The position numbers were made by a program, and so were the translations under genes. This document shows, in pieces, positions 10,703 through 20,970 of a stretch of DNA of 47,916 nt. The stretch's first letter is position 1; every line of letters starts with the position of its first letter. Under the pieces are notes generated by a model that was given only the letters and a program-made list of their open reading frames with translations, was not told the DNA's origin and made no database searches. Source of the stretch: Halieaceae bacterium (GTDB lineage: Bacteria; Pseudomonadota; Gammaproteobacteria; Pseudomonadales; Halieaceae); contig JASJBK010000048.1 in assembly GCA_030066555.1 (NCBI GenBank), forward strand, positions 1-47,916, read 5' to 3'.

Positions 10703-12274
10703 CCCTTGCAGCGCCTCCAGGGCACCAAACTGTTCGCGGGCGCCGGCGATTTTGGGACCCACCTCGTCAGTCATTTTCATTTGCAGCTCGTTGGTTAGCT
10801 CGGTAACCCCCTCGCGGATCGCACCTTCCAGGGCGGCCTGGAAAATCTGGTCCATGTCGGAGGCGAGGCTGACTTCGGGGTTAGTGAGGGTGCCGCTGAA
10901 ACCCAGCTGCATCATGAACTCGGTACTGGACTGCAGCACCCGGGCCAGTAGCTCGGCCGAGCGGCCGGCGCCCTCGCGCAACACAGTATCGAACTGGGTG
11001 CTGGTGAAGCGGTTGGTAAAGCCGCCGTCCAGCTGCCCGCCCTTGACGGTTAGTTCACCGGTGACGTTGGCGAGGGTCTGCAGCAGTGTCACTCCGAGAG
11101 TTTCCGTACCTGCCAGGTTCATATTCTTGAGCGGCAGGTCGGCGATATCGATCCTCACGCTGTCGCTGGGTTCGCCGCGGTGGTCGACGTTGGCATTGAC
11201 GCTCAGGTTGCCGCCGTCGAGGCTCGAGCCTTCCAGCAACAGGGTCGCCACCTGGTCGGCATTCTCCAGCGGCCAGGCGAAGTCCTTGAGCTCGCCGTTT
11301 ACCGACAGCCCGGCTGCGGAGGGCAGCAGGCTGCCATTGACCGCAGCGCGGCGCACGAAGATGGGCATGGCATCTTCCTGGGTGGCGGCTTCGCCGCTCG
11401 CATTGAACGCCAGCGGTGCCAGCACCTGTTGCAGCAGGCCGTCGAGGTCGCCGCGCATCACCTGCTGGCCGAGCAGGGCGATCTGCTCGCTGGACAGGCC
11501 AAGCGAGTTGACCACGCGGTTGGTATATTTTTCCGGCAGCTTGCCGGCCAGTTCGACCTGTTCGCGCAGCATTTGCATATCACCGCGGAAATCCTGTGAC
11601 AGGTTCTGCAGGCGCTGCAACTCGTCGTTCACTTCCTGGTACACCGCCTTCACCTCTTGGGCAGCGCGCAGGGCCTGCAGCGGCTTGTCGACGTTCTTGA
11701 GGCCGCGAATGCGGTCCTTCCAGGCCTTGACGTCATCCTCGTCAGGGACCGAGTCGAGGTTCCGCTGCCACTTGGCCTGGGTATCCTCGAAGGTTTGCTC
11801 CAGGGCCTCCACTTCGCCGACCAGCGCGTCGCGCTGTTCGTCCAGCAGGCGGTCCACGTCGGGCAGTTCAAAGTCGGGTAGACCTATCCTGGCGATGCCG
11901 CTGTCTTCTTCCACCAGCGGACGCAGGATGGTGGCCGGGGTTGCGCGGGGCGCAAAGGCCAGCAGGCCATCGACCTGCATGTCGGAGACTTCTACCACGT
12001 TTTCCGCCAGCTTGATGATGTCGATGTCAACGTAGACCCGATCGGCCTGTACCAGATTGCGCATGGCGTTGCGACGGTCGGCGACCTGCAGCTCGTAGAG
12101 CGTAGCCTTGCCGACAAAAGGCTTGAGACTGAGCCGGTCGATGCTGACCTCGGCGCCGTACTGTTCGGTGGCCAGCTGCTCGAATACCGGCTTGGCCAGC
12201 GCGTCCAGGAAAGCCAGGTAGACCACCAGGATCAGCGTCAGGAACAGGACGATGTAGGTGCTGATACGACTCAT
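10652..12274 (-). CDS. TIGR03545/AsmA-like membrane-anchored protein
   Basis: 540-aa ORF with N-terminal TM (TYIVLFLTLILVVYLAFL), AsmA/DUF748-style start and a long coiled-coil middle. Confidence 0.65.
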   Translation of the reverse strand: MSRISTYIVLFLTLILVVYLAFLDALAKPVFEQLATEQYGAEVSIDRLSLKPFVGKATLYELQVADRRNAMRNLVQADRVYVDIDIIKLAENVVEVSDMQVDGLLAFAPRATPATILRPLVEEDSGIARIGLPDFELPDVDRLLDEQRDALVGEVEALEQTFEDTQAKWQRNLDSVPDEDDVKAWKDRIRGLKNVDKPLQALRAAQEVKAVYQEVNDELQRLQNLSQDFRGDMQMLREQVELAGKLPEKYTNRVVNSLGLSSEQIALLGQQVMRGDLDGLLQQVLAPLAFNASGEAATQEDAMPIFVRRAAVNGSLLPSAAGLSVNGELKDFAWPLENADQVATLLLEGSSLDGGNLSVNANVDHRGEPSDSVRIDIADLPLKNMNLAGTETLGVTLLQTLANVTGELTVKGGQLDGGFTNRFTSTQFDTVLREGAGRSAELLARVLQSSTEFMMQLGFSGTLTNPEVSLASDMDQIFQAALEGAIREGVTELTNELQMKMTDEVGPKIAGAREQFGALEALQGNLAEKLTELNTLAGQQ

Positions 12275-12338
12275 GCAAGGGCTCCGAGAGAGACGGCGCT
12301 AGTATAGCCCAGCGCATTGGAGAAGAAGGACCCGGGCG

Positions 12339-13817
12339 CTAGATGCCGAGCTCATCCCACATGGCGTCGACCCGGGCTTTGACTTCGGGGTCCATGATGA
12401 TGGGCTGGCCCCATTCGCGATCGGTTTCACCCGGCCACTTGTTGGTGGCGTCCATGCCCATCTTCGAGCCGAGGCCGGAGACCGGTGAGGCAAAGTCCAG
12501 GTAGTCGATGGGCGTGTTGTCGATCATCACCGTGTCGCGCTGGGGGTCCATGCGCGTTGTGATGGCCCAGATCACGTCGTGCCAGTTGCGGGCATCGACG
12601 TCGTCATCGGTGACGATGATGAACTTGGTGTACATAAACTGGCGCAGGAAACTCCAGGCGCCGAACATCACGCGCTTGGCATGCCCAGGGTATTCCTTGC
12701 GCATGGTGATGACCGCCAGCCGGTAGGAGCAGCCCTCCGGTGGCAGGTAGAAATCGACAATCTCCGGGAACTGCTTCTTCAGTAGCGGTATCAGCACCTC
12801 GTTCAGCGCTGCGCCAAGCACCGATGGCTCATCCGGCGGCCGCCCGGTATAGGTGCTGTGGTAGATCGGGTTTTCCCGGTGGGTGATGGTGTCCACGGTA
12901 AATACCGGGAAGGACTCCACCTCGTTGTAGTAGCCGGTGTGGTCGCCGAAGGGGCCCTCGTCGGCCATTTCGCCCGGTTCCAGGTAGCCCTCGAAAATGT
13001 ACTCAGAGGTCGCGGGCACCTGCAGGCCGTGCTTTTTGCACAGTTCGCTGTAGCAGTCCACCACCTCGGTCTTGCCGCCGCGCAGCAGGCCGGCGAAGGC
13101 GTATTCCGACAGGCTGTCGGGTACCGGAGTGACCGCGCCCAGGGTGGTAGCCGGGTCGGCGCCCAGGGCCAGTGCCACCGGGTAGCGTTCACCTGGGTGC
13201 TCGAGCTGCCAGTCGCGGTAGTCCAGGGCGCCGCCGCGGTGGCTGAGCCAGCGCATGATCAGCTTGTTGCGGCCGATCAGCTGCATGCGGTAGATGCCGA
13301 GGTTCTGGCGTTCCTTGTCGGGGCCGCGGGTTACCACCAGCGGCCAGGTGACCAGCGGGCCGGCGTCGCCGGGCCAGCTGGTCTGGATGGGAATGTCGTA
13401 CAGGTTGACCTCGTCGCCCTGTTTCACGTGGTACTGGCAGGGGGCGTTCTTCACCACTTTCGGTGCCATGTTCAGCACCTGCTTCAGAACCGGCACCTTT
13501 TCCCAGGCGTCCTTGATGCCCTTGGGGGGGTCGGGCTGGCGCAGGTAGGCCAGCAGCTCGCCGACCTCGCGCAGGGCCTCGATGCTGTCCTGGCCCATGC
13601 CCAGGGCGACACGCTCCTCGGTACCGAACAGGTTGCCCAGCACCGGGGTATTGAACCCTTTGGGGTTTTCGAACAGCAAGGCAGGACCGCGCGCCCGCAG
13701 GGTGCGGTCGCAGATCTCGGTCATCTCGAGATTGGGGTCGACTTCCGCGGTGATGCGCTTGAGCTCACCGCGAGCTTCCAGGAAGTCGATAAAGCCGCGC
13801 AGGTCAGCGTATTTCAT
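12339..13817 (-). CDS. ubiD: 4-hydroxy-3-polyprenylbenzoate decarboxylase
   Basis: 492-aa [25 protein letters not shown]..., [33 protein letters not shown]. Confidence 0.95.
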   Translation of the reverse strand: MKYADLRGFIDFLEARGELKRITAEVDPNLEMTEICDRTLRARGPALLFENPKGFNTPVLGNLFGTEERVALGMGQDSIEALREVGELLAYLRQPDPPKGIKDAWEKVPVLKQVLNMAPKVVKNAPCQYHVKQGDEVNLYDIPIQTSWPGDAGPLVTWPLVVTRGPDKERQNLGIYRMQLIGRNKLIMRWLSHRGGALDYRDWQLEHPGERYPVALALGADPATTLGAVTPVPDSLSEYAFAGLLRGGKTEVVDCYSELCKKHGLQVPATSEYIFEGYLEPGEMADEGPFGDHTGYYNEVESFPVFTVDTITHRENPIYHSTYTGRPPDEPSVLGAALNEVLIPLLKKQFPEIVDFYLPPEGCSYRLAVITMRKEYPGHAKRVMFGAWSFLRQFMYTKFIIVTDDDVDARNWHDVIWAITTRMDPQRDTVMIDNTPIDYLDFASPVSGLGSKMGMDATNKWPGETDREWGQPIIMDPEVKARVDAMWDELGI

Positions 13818-13841
13818 GTCGCGCAGGCTCCCGGCTTGGCG

Positions 13842-15110
13842 TTACTTGCGCTTCATGGAGAGGAAGAATTCCTCGTTGGTCTTGGTGTCCTTGAGCTTGT
13901 CGGTCAGGAACTCGATCGCCGGCAGGTCTTCCATGCCATGCAGCAGCTTGCGCAGGATCCACATACGCTGCAGCTCCTCCTCGCTGGTGAGCAGGTCTTC
14001 GCGGCGGGTGCCGGAGCGGCGGATGTTGATCGCGGGGTAGACGCGCTTCTCTGCCACCTTGCGGTCCAGGTGCAGTTCCATGTTTCCGGTGCCCTTGAAT
14101 TCCTCGTAAATCACCTCGTCCATCTTCGAGCCGGTGTCGATCAGGGCGGTAGCAATAATGGACAGGCTGCCGCCTTCTTCGATATTACGCGCAGCGCCAA
14201 AGAAGCGCTTCGGGCGCTCAAGGGCATGGGCGTCGACACCGCCGGTCAGTACCTTGCCGGAGGAGGGCACCACGGTGTTGTAGGCGCGCGCCAGGCGTGT
14301 GATGGAGTCCAGCAGGATCACCACGTCGCGCTTGTGCTCGACCAGCCGCTTGGCTTTCTCGATCACCATGTCGGCGACCTGCACGTGGCGCGCCGGCGGC
14401 TCGTCGAAGGTCGATGCCACTACCTCGGCGCCCTGGGCGCCCACCGAGCGCTGCATCTCGGTCACTTCTTCCGGACGCTCGTCGATCAGCAGCACGATCA
14501 CGTAGCACTCGGGGTTATTGCTGATAATCGCCTGGGCGATGTTCTGCATCATGATGGTCTTGCCGGCCTTGGGCGGCGCTACCAGCAGGCCGCGCTGGCC
14601 CTTGCCGATCGGGGCCACCAGGTCGATGATGCGGCCGGTCAGGTCCTCGGTGGAGCCGTTGCCTTTCTCCAGCTGCAGGCGCTCGTTCGGGAACAGCGGT
14701 GTCAGGTTCTCGAACAGGATCTTGTGCTTGGAATCTTCCGGCTTGGTGAAGTTGACCTCACCGACCTTCAGCAGGGCGAAGTAGCGCTCGCTGTCCTTGG
14801 GCGGGCGAATCTTGCCGGAGATCGAGTCGCCGGTGCGCAGGTTAAAGCGCCGGATCTGGCTGGGTGACACGTAAATATCGTCAGGGCCGGCCAGGTAGGA
14901 GCCCTCTGCCGAGCGCAGGAAGCCGAAACCGTCCTGCAGGATTTCCAGTACGCCATCGCCGTAGATATCCTCGCCGCTTTTCGCGTGGCGTTTGAGGATG
15001 GAGAAGATGATGTCCTGCTTGCGAGAACGGGCGATGTTATCCAGGCCGATCTCCGAGGCGATGTCGATCAGTTCCTGGGTGGATTTTGTTTTGAGGTCAG
15101 TCAGGTTCAT
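13842..15110 (-). CDS. rho: Transcription termination factor Rho
   Basis: [25 protein letters not shown]..., Walker [25 protein letters not shown]-terminal FLSMKRK. Confidence 0.98.
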   Translation of the reverse strand: MNLTDLKTKSTQELIDIASEIGLDNIARSRKQDIIFSILKRHAKSGEDIYGDGVLEILQDGFGFLRSAEGSYLAGPDDIYVSPSQIRRFNLRTGDSISGKIRPPKDSERYFALLKVGEVNFTKPEDSKHKILFENLTPLFPNERLQLEKGNGSTEDLTGRIIDLVAPIGKGQRGLLVAPPKAGKTIMMQNIAQAIISNNPECYVIVLLIDERPEEVTEMQRSVGAQGAEVVASTFDEPPARHVQVADMVIEKAKRLVEHKRDVVILLDSITRLARAYNTVVPSSGKVLTGGVDAHALERPKRFFGAARNIEEGGSLSIIATALIDTGSKMDEVIYEEFKGTGNMELHLDRKVAEKRVYPAINIRRSGTRREDLLTSEEELQRMWILRKLLHGMEDLPAIEFLTDKLKDTKTNEEFFLSMKRK

Positions 15111-15410
15111 GATTTTTTGTAAGTCTGGAAGTAGGTCCGAGATATCCGAGATAAGAGAGAGGTCTGCGCGGACGGCCGCGGTTCGTGCGTTTGCATGACG
15201 GTCGTGCCAGACGATTATTCCGGTCAGTTCGCCAGGGTGTTTCCGCTTGGCTGACGCTTGGCTAGCGAATTGGCTGCTAGTACCGAAGCAGGTGGCCAGG
15301 TGGTTGCGCCGTCGACGCTCAGGGAGTTTTTGCTTGTTATAGGCCCTGCGGGGAGCAGGACGCGATGAAATGTAGCACGGCCACCGGGGGGCGTCTATAC
15401 CCCCCGAGGC

Positions 15411-15446
15411 AAAAAAACAGCACCCGGCAGAAGCTGCCGATAGTGC
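15411..15446 (-). terminator. Probable Rho-independent terminator of trxA
   Basis: Plus strand aaaaaaa-cagcac-CCGGCAG-aag-CTGCCG-atagtgc: CGGCAG/CTGCCG stem (15425-15439) extended by GCAC/GTGC; the A7 tract is T7 after the stem on the minus strand. Confidence 0.75.
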
Positions 15447-15458
15447 CGCAGGTGTGCT

Positions 15459-15785
15459 TTAGACCGACGCCTCGACGAACTCGGTAAGCTGCGTCTTGGA
15501 CAGGGCGCCGACCTTGGTGGCTTCGGCATTGCCGCCCTTGAAAATAATCAGGGTGGGGATACCGCGAATACCAAACTTGGGCGGTACTTCCGGGTTGGCG
15601 TCAACGTCGACCTTGCAGACCTTGATCTTGCCGGCGTACTCGTCGGCGATCTCGTTCAGCACCGGTGCGATCATCTTGCAGGGGCCGCACCACTCCGCCC
15701 AGAAGTCGACCAGTACGGGCAGGTCGGAGTTCAGGACTTCGCTGTCGAAGGTGGCGTCGCTTACATGAACGATTTGTTCACTCAT
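15459..15785 (-). CDS. trxA: Thioredoxin
   Basis: [18 protein letters not shown]...[16 protein letters not shown]...[11 protein letters not shown]. The upstream part of the track ORF (to 15926) is not thioredoxin-like. Confidence 0.96.
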   Translation of the reverse strand: MSEQIVHVSDATFDSEVLNSDLPVLVDFWAEWCGPCKMIAPVLNEIADEYAGKIKVCKVDVDANPEVPPKFGIRGIPTLIIFKGGNAEATKVGALSKTQLTEFVEASV

Positions 15786-16019
15786 GGGTTGTCTCCAGGG
15801 TGTTTCGGTAACGGTAAGCGCGCAATCATACCAAAGGCGCATCGCCGCACAAGGAATCTGCCGGGACCCTTTAGCACCTTTCGGCATCCCCATAGCCGCA
15901 ATTGGTATAAGCTGAGGGTTTTTCATCGTGGAACCATTGCTCGAAATCCGTAACTAATCAGGCCGGGTTCGACGCTGTTTGCACAACAGCGCCTGCACAA
16001 ACCAAAAGGCACAGACATC

Positions 16020-18191
16020 ATGAACAGGAAGCAGATTGCAGTACTGGTAGCTATCGGCGTGGCGATTGCGCTCTGGGTCAGTTTTGACCTGGGTAGCTAC
16101 CTGAGCTTCGATGAGATCAAGGCGCGCATGGGTGATTTCCGTGCCTTCTACGCGGAGCACCCCTGGAGCACCGGTGCGATTTACTTTGCGCTCTACGTGG
16201 TGGTTACCGGCCTGTCACTGCCGGGTGCCGCGGTCATGACCCTGGCCGGAGGTGCCCTGTTCGGATTCTGGTATGGCCTGCTGCTGGTGTCCTTTGCGTC
16301 CAGTGTTGGCGCCACCCTGGCCTGCGGAGTCTCCCGCGTGTTGCTGCGCGACTGGGTGCAGAGTCGCTTCAAGCGCCAGCTCAAGTCGGTCAACGCGGGC
16401 TTCGAACGCGACGGCGCCTTCTACCTGTTCGGCCTGCGACTGGTACCCCTGTTCCCGTTCTTTGTGATCAACCTGGTGATGGGCGTGCTGCCTATTTCCC
16501 TGTGGCGCTTTTACTGGGTCAGCCAGCTGGGCATGCTGGCCGGTACCGCGGTATATGTAAATGCCGGTACCCAACTCGGGCAGCTTGAGGGGCTTGGCGG
16601 CATCCTCTCCATCGACCTGCTGCTGTCCTTCGCGCTGCTGGCGGTATTCCCGCTGCTGGCGCGCGGCCTGCTCAATGCCATCAAGGCCCGCAAGGCGCTG
16701 GCCCGCTTCCAGAAGCCCGGCCGGTTTGACGACAACATGCTGGTCATCGGCGCCGGCTCTGCAGGCCTGGTGGCGGCGCTCATTGCCGCAACTGTGCGCG
16801 CCAAAGTCAGCCTGGTGGAACGCCACAAGATGGGTGGCGACTGCCTCAATACCGGCTGTGTACCGAGTAAGGCCCTGATTCGCTCCGGCCGTATCGCCGA
16901 GTACCTGCGGCGGGCGCCGGAATTCGGTCTGGGTGCTGTGGATGCGCAGGTGGATTTTCCGGCGGTCATGAACCGCGTGCAGTCGGTGATTGCGAAAATC
17001 GAGCCCCACGACTCCGTGGAGCGCTTCACGTCCCTTGGCGTGAATTGCATCAGCGGCGAAGCGAAGCTGGTCTCTCCCTGGGAGGTCGAGATCGACGGTG
17101 TGCGCCGCAGCGCCCGCAATATTGTCATCGCCTCCGGCGCCCGGCCCTTCGTGCCCCCGGTACCGGGGCTTGCCGAGCAGGATTACCTGACCTCGGACAG
17201 CCTCTGGGAACTGCGCGAGCTGCCCCCGCGCCTGCTGGTGATGGGTGCGGGCCCGATTGGCTGTGAGCTGGCCCAGGCCTTCTCGCGCCTGGGCAGCAAG
17301 GTCACCCTGGTAGATATGGCGCCACAAATCATGCCTCGCGAGGATACCGAGGTGGCCGCCCATGTGACCGAGGTGTTTCGCGCATCCAACATCGACGTGC
17401 TGACCGATCACAAGGCCGTGGGCTTCCGGCGCGAGGGGGATCGCAATATCGCCGAGTTTGAGCACGCCGGCGCAGGCAAGACCCTGGAATTCGACCGTGT
17501 GCTGGTGGCCGTCGGCCGCAAGGCCAATTCGGAAGGACTGGGCCTCGAGGAACTGGGAATCGAGACCAACCCTAACGGCACCCTGGTGGTCGATGAATTC
17601 CTGCGCACCAGCGTACCCACCGTACTGGCCTGCGGCGATATTGTCGGGCCCTACCAGTTCACGCATATGGCCAGCCACCAGGCCTGGTACACGGCGGTGA
17701 ATTCCCTGTTCGGCTTCGCCCGCAAGTTCCGGGTCGATTATTCGGTGGTGCCCTGGACCACCTTTACCGATCCGGAAGTGGCGCGGGTCGGCATCAATGA
17801 GCTGGAGGCGAAGGAGCAGCACATCCCGTACGAGGTCACCCGCTACGATATCGATGATCTCGATCGCGCCATTGCCGACAGCGAGGCCCACGGTTTTATC
17901 AAGGTGCTTACCGAACCCGGCAAGGACCGCATCCTCGGCGTCACCATTGTCGGCTATCACGCCGCCGAACTGCTGGCCGAGTACGTGCTCGCGATGAAAC
18001 ACGGCATTGGCCTCAACAAGATTCTCGGTACCATCCACGTCTATCCGACGCTGTCCGAAAGCAACAAGTTCGTGGCCGGCGAGTGGCGCAAGGCGCGCAA
18101 GCCCGAGGGGCTGCTGGACTGGGTCGAGAAACTGCACAACTGGCGCCGCGGTGGAACCCCCGCCGAAGCGGCGCCTCAGTCCAGCCACTAG
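16020..18191 (+). CDS. Fusion: TVP38/TMEM64 (DedA/VTT) membrane domain + FAD-dependent pyridine nucleotide-disulfide oxidoreductase
   Basis: N-terminal ~230 aa multi-TM with VTT features; C-terminal ~480 aa with MLVIGAGSAGLVAA, GGDCLNTGCVPSKALIR, MGAGPIGCELAQ, ACGDI and the dimerisation domain. Confidence 0.9.
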   Translation: MNRKQIAVLVAIGVAIALWVSFDLGSYLSFDEIKARMGDFRAFYAEHPWSTGAIYFALYVVVTGLSLPGAAVMTLAGGALFGFWYGLLLVSFASSVGATLACGVSRVLLRDWVQSRFKRQLKSVNAGFERDGAFYLFGLRLVPLFPFFVINLVMGVLPISLWRFYWVSQLGMLAGTAVYVNAGTQLGQLEGLGGILSIDLLLSFALLAVFPLLARGLLNAIKARKALARFQKPGRFDDNMLVIGAGSAGLVAALIAATVRAKVSLVERHKMGGDCLNTGCVPSKALIRSGRIAEYLRRAPEFGLGAVDAQVDFPAVMNRVQSVIAKIEPHDSVERFTSLGVNCISGEAKLVSPWEVEIDGVRRSARNIVIASGARPFVPPVPGLAEQDYLTSDSLWELRELPPRLLVMGAGPIGCELAQAFSRLGSKVTLVDMAPQIMPREDTEVAAHVTEVFRASNIDVLTDHKAVGFRREGDRNIAEFEHAGAGKTLEFDRVLVAVGRKANSEGLGLEELGIETNPNGTLVVDEFLRTSVPTVLACGDIVGPYQFTHMASHQAWYTAVNSLFGFARKFRVDYSVVPWTTFTDPEVARVGINELEAKEQHIPYEVTRYDIDDLDRAIADSEAHGFIKVLTEPGKDRILGVTIVGYHAAELLAEYVLAMKHGIGLNKILGTIHVYPTLSESNKFVAGEWRKARKPEGLLDWVEKLHNWRRGGTPAEAAPQSSH

Positions 18192-18213
18192 TCTTTTGAC
18201 CGGCCGGCAGGGC

Positions 18214-18468
18214 ATGGCCGACTGGCACGTCTACCTGCTGCGCTGCTGTGATGGCAGCTTTTATACAGGGATCGCCCGGGATCTCGAGCGCCGCCTGCGC
18301 CAGCATAATGGCGAACTTGCCGGCGGCGCCCGCTATACCCGCGGCCGACGCCCGGTAGAGCTGGCCTGGTCCGAACCCTGTGCCGATCGCGGTGCCGCAC
18401 AGTCGCGGGAAGCCGAGGTGCGCAAACTACCGCGTTCTGAGAAGCTGAGGCTGGCAGGCATCGGCTGA
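18214..18468 (+). CDS. GIY-YIG domain protein (YhbQ/UPF0213-like)
   Basis: MADWHVYLLRCCDGSFYTGIARDLERRLRQHNGELAGGARYTRGRRPVELAW; internal start within the longer track ORF. Confidence 0.85.
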   Translation: MADWHVYLLRCCDGSFYTGIARDLERRLRQHNGELAGGARYTRGRRPVELAWSEPCADRGAAQSREAEVRKLPRSEKLRLAGIG

Positions 18469-18560
18469 ATAACGGTGAACCGAACCTGAAATCGCCCTGA
18501 CAGGTTGATCCCTGGCCGTAATGGGCAAAATTCCAGGCTCGTCGGCGAAGATTGCTTGAA

Positions 18561-20456
18561 TCAGCCTGTGGCCAACTCCGCTTCGAGCTCTTCGAGCTCC
18601 TGTTGCAACGCCAGCCAGTCGTGCTCCAACGTGTCGGCCTCCTGTCGCAGGCGGCCCTGTTCCCGCAGCAGTTCATCCAGCTCGGTTTTGCGCTCGCTAT
18701 CGTAGAGACCGGTGTCCGCAAGTCGCTCGTTGAGTGATGCCAGTTCGGACTCGGTTCGCTCCATCGCGGTCTCGGTCTGGTCGATCTTTTTCTTCAACGG
18801 TCGCAGCTGCTCGCGCTGGCGGGCCGCGGCCTGGCGCTGGGCCTTGCGGCCGCCCCGTTCGGCCCCGTTAGCGGTCGCGGGGACGTCACGCTGCTGCTTG
18901 AGCACCCACTGCTCGTAGGTGCTGACATCGTCCTGGTACTCGCTGACCCGCCCGTCGTGAACCAGCAGGAGCCCGTCGACGGTGTTGCGCAGCAGGTGGC
19001 GGTCGTGGGTCACCAGGATCATGGCACCCTCGTAGCTCTGCAGTGCCAGGGTCAGGGCGTGGCGCATTTCCATGTCGAGGTGGTTGGTGGGTTCGTCCAT
19101 CACCAGCAGGTTGGGACGTTGCCAGACCACCATGGCCAGTGCCAGGCGGGTCTTTTCGCCGCCGGAAAAGGGCGCGATCGGCACGCTGGCCTCGTCGCCA
19201 CGAAAATCGAAGCCGCCCAGGAAATCCAGCACTTCCTGCTCCCGTGCCTCCGGACGCAGGCGCTGCAGATGGGTAAATGCGCTGGCCCCGAGGTCCAGGG
19301 CTTCCAGCTGGTGCTGGTCAAAGTAACCTACCGCGCAGTGCGCGCCTTCGGTGCGCGAGCCCTCCAGCAACTGCAGGTCTCCCGTCAGGCTCTTGAGCAG
19401 TGTGGACTTGCCGGCCCCATTGCGGCCCAGCAGTCCAAGGCGGCTGCCGGGTCGCAGGGTCAGCTCCACGCCCTCCAGCACCGGCTGGTCGTAACCGAGG
19501 TTCGCCTCGCTCAGTGACAGGATCGGGTCGCTGGCGCGGGCCGGCTGCAGGAAGGAAAAGGAAAACGGAGAATCCACGTGGGCGGGAGCAATAGCCTGCA
19601 TGCGCTCCAGTTCCTTGAGCCGGCTCTGGGCCTGGCGCGCCTTGGTGGCCTTGTAGCGAAAGCGGCGCACGAAGGCGTCGATTTCGGCAATGCGGCGCTG
19701 CTGTTTCTCATAGCTGGCCTGCTGGTTGGCAAGCCGTTCCGCGCGCTGCTTTTCAAAGGCCGAGTAGTTGCCCTTGTAGGCGCGTACACGCTGGTGCTCG
19801 ACATGCAGCACCTGGTCACAGGTAGCATCGATGAACTCGCGGTCGTGCGAGATCAGCATCAGGGTGCCGGGGTAGGCTTTCAACCACTGCTCCAGCCACA
19901 AGGTGGCATCGAGGTCCAGGTGGTTGGTGGGCTCATCCAGCAACAGCAGGTCCGAGGGTGCCATCAGGGCGCGGCCGAGGTTGAGGCGAATGCGCCAGCC
20001 GCCGGAGAAGCTGTTTACCCCGCGGGCGTGGTCGCCGGGGGCAAAGCCCAGTCCATCCAGCATGCGCTGGGCCCGGCGCTCGATATCGTAGCCGCCGGCT
20101 GCGTCCATGGCCTGGTGTAGCGCCGCACTGTGCTCGAAATCTCCGCTGGCCTCGGCGGCGGCCAGGTCATTGCGGATGCCGGCGATTTCGGGATTACCTT
20201 CGATCAGGAACTCCAGTGCGGTGGCCTCGCTAGGCGCAATTTCTTGCGCCATGGCGGCGATCTGCATGCCTTCGAGCCCGTCGATATCGCCCGCATCGGC
20301 GCCTAGTTCTCCGAGCAATAACGCAAACAGGCTGGACTTGCCGCAGCCATTGGCGCCAGTCAGCGCCAGGTGCTGGCGCGGCTGGATGGTGAGATCCACC
20401 TCGCGCAGCAATACCTTGGCGCCGCGGCGTAGACTAATATTGCGCAGTATGATCAT
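18561..20456 (-). CDS. ABC-F family ATPase, YheS type
   Basis: Two ABC cassettes (GANGCGKSS, GRNGAGKST; LLLDEPTNHLD, VMDEPTNHLD; FSGGWRIRLNL, FSGGEKTRLALA), N-terminus MIILRNISLRRGAKVLL, C-terminal coiled coil. Confidence 0.9.
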   Translation of the reverse strand: MIILRNISLRRGAKVLLREVDLTIQPRQHLALTGANGCGKSSLFALLLGELGADAGDIDGLEGMQIAAMAQEIAPSEATALEFLIEGNPEIAGIRNDLAAAEASGDFEHSAALHQAMDAAGGYDIERRAQRMLDGLGFAPGDHARGVNSFSGGWRIRLNLGRALMAPSDLLLLDEPTNHLDLDATLWLEQWLKAYPGTLMLISHDREFIDATCDQVLHVEHQRVRAYKGNYSAFEKQRAERLANQQASYEKQQRRIAEIDAFVRRFRYKATKARQAQSRLKELERMQAIAPAHVDSPFSFSFLQPARASDPILSLSEANLGYDQPVLEGVELTLRPGSRLGLLGRNGAGKSTLLKSLTGDLQLLEGSRTEGAHCAVGYFDQHQLEALDLGASAFTHLQRLRPEAREQEVLDFLGGFDFRGDEASVPIAPFSGGEKTRLALAMVVWQRPNLLVMDEPTNHLDMEMRHALTLALQSYEGAMILVTHDRHLLRNTVDGLLLVHDGRVSEYQDDVSTYEQWVLKQQRDVPATANGAERGGRKAQRQAAARQREQLRPLKKKIDQTETAMERTESELASLNERLADTGLYDSERKTELDELLREQGRLRQEADTLEHDWLALQQELEELEAELATG

Positions 20457-20970
20457 CGGCGCGGATTCTACCGACGCGGTCCCCGCGAATCCATTGTGGA
20501 CCTTCTCCCTGGAGCTCTACGCCCGTGAGGGCGTGGCAGGCCAATGCCTGGACCTGCAGGATCGATTGGGCGTGGACGTCAACCTGTTGCTGTATGCGGT
20601 GTTTGCGGCGACGCGCGGTGTCGAGGTCTCGGCCGCGGACCTTGCCGCTGTCGAGGCAGCTATTGCGGAATTTCGCGACCAGGTATTAAGGCCCCAACGG
20701 GCGCTGCGCCGACGCCTCGACAAGCAGGGTGATGGAGTCGATGCACGGCAGGCCATGCTGGATGCCGAGCTGGCGCTGGAGCGCCTCCAGCAGGACCGCA
20801 TGTGGCAGGCGCGACGCCCGTCCGGGGAATGGGCGTCCGGGGCTGGAGCTATGCCCTTGCGCGGCAACCTGGGCGCCCTGGCGGCGCACTCGAAGATTTC
20901 AGAAGCGGAGCTGGAGGATTTCGCGCTAACGCTGGAGCATCTGCTGCCGCTGCTGCTGGCGGAGCTGTAG
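20449..20970 (+). CDS. TIGR02444 family protein
   Basis: MIIGADSTDAVPANPLWTFSLELYAREGVAGQCLDLQDRLGVDVNLLLYAVFAA..., typical of the TIGR02444 N-terminus. Confidence 0.75.
   Translation: MIIGADSTDAVPANPLWTFSLELYAREGVAGQCLDLQDRLGVDVNLLLYAVFAATRGVEVSAADLAAVEAAIAEFRDQVLRPQRALRRRLDKQGDGVDARQAMLDAELALERLQQDRMWQARRPSGEWASGAGAMPLRGNLGALAAHSKISEAELEDFALTLEHLLPLLLAEL

Noticed and set aside
10671-12035. 454-aa plus-strand ORF opposite the TIGR03545-like gene
   Set aside because: Ser/Arg-rich shadow frame; the minus ORF has a TM start and coherent coiled-coil sequence.
12858-14867. 669-aa plus-strand ORF antisense to ubiD and rho
   Set aside because: Runs opposite two confidently assigned genes; composition (HLVAVDQ-type runs) is typical of the antisense frame in high-GC DNA; no recognisable domain.
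16215-18215. 666-aa minus-strand ORF antisense to the TVP38/oxidoreductase fusion
   Set aside because: Shadow ORF of a clear coding gene; His/Gln-rich antisense composition, no motifs.
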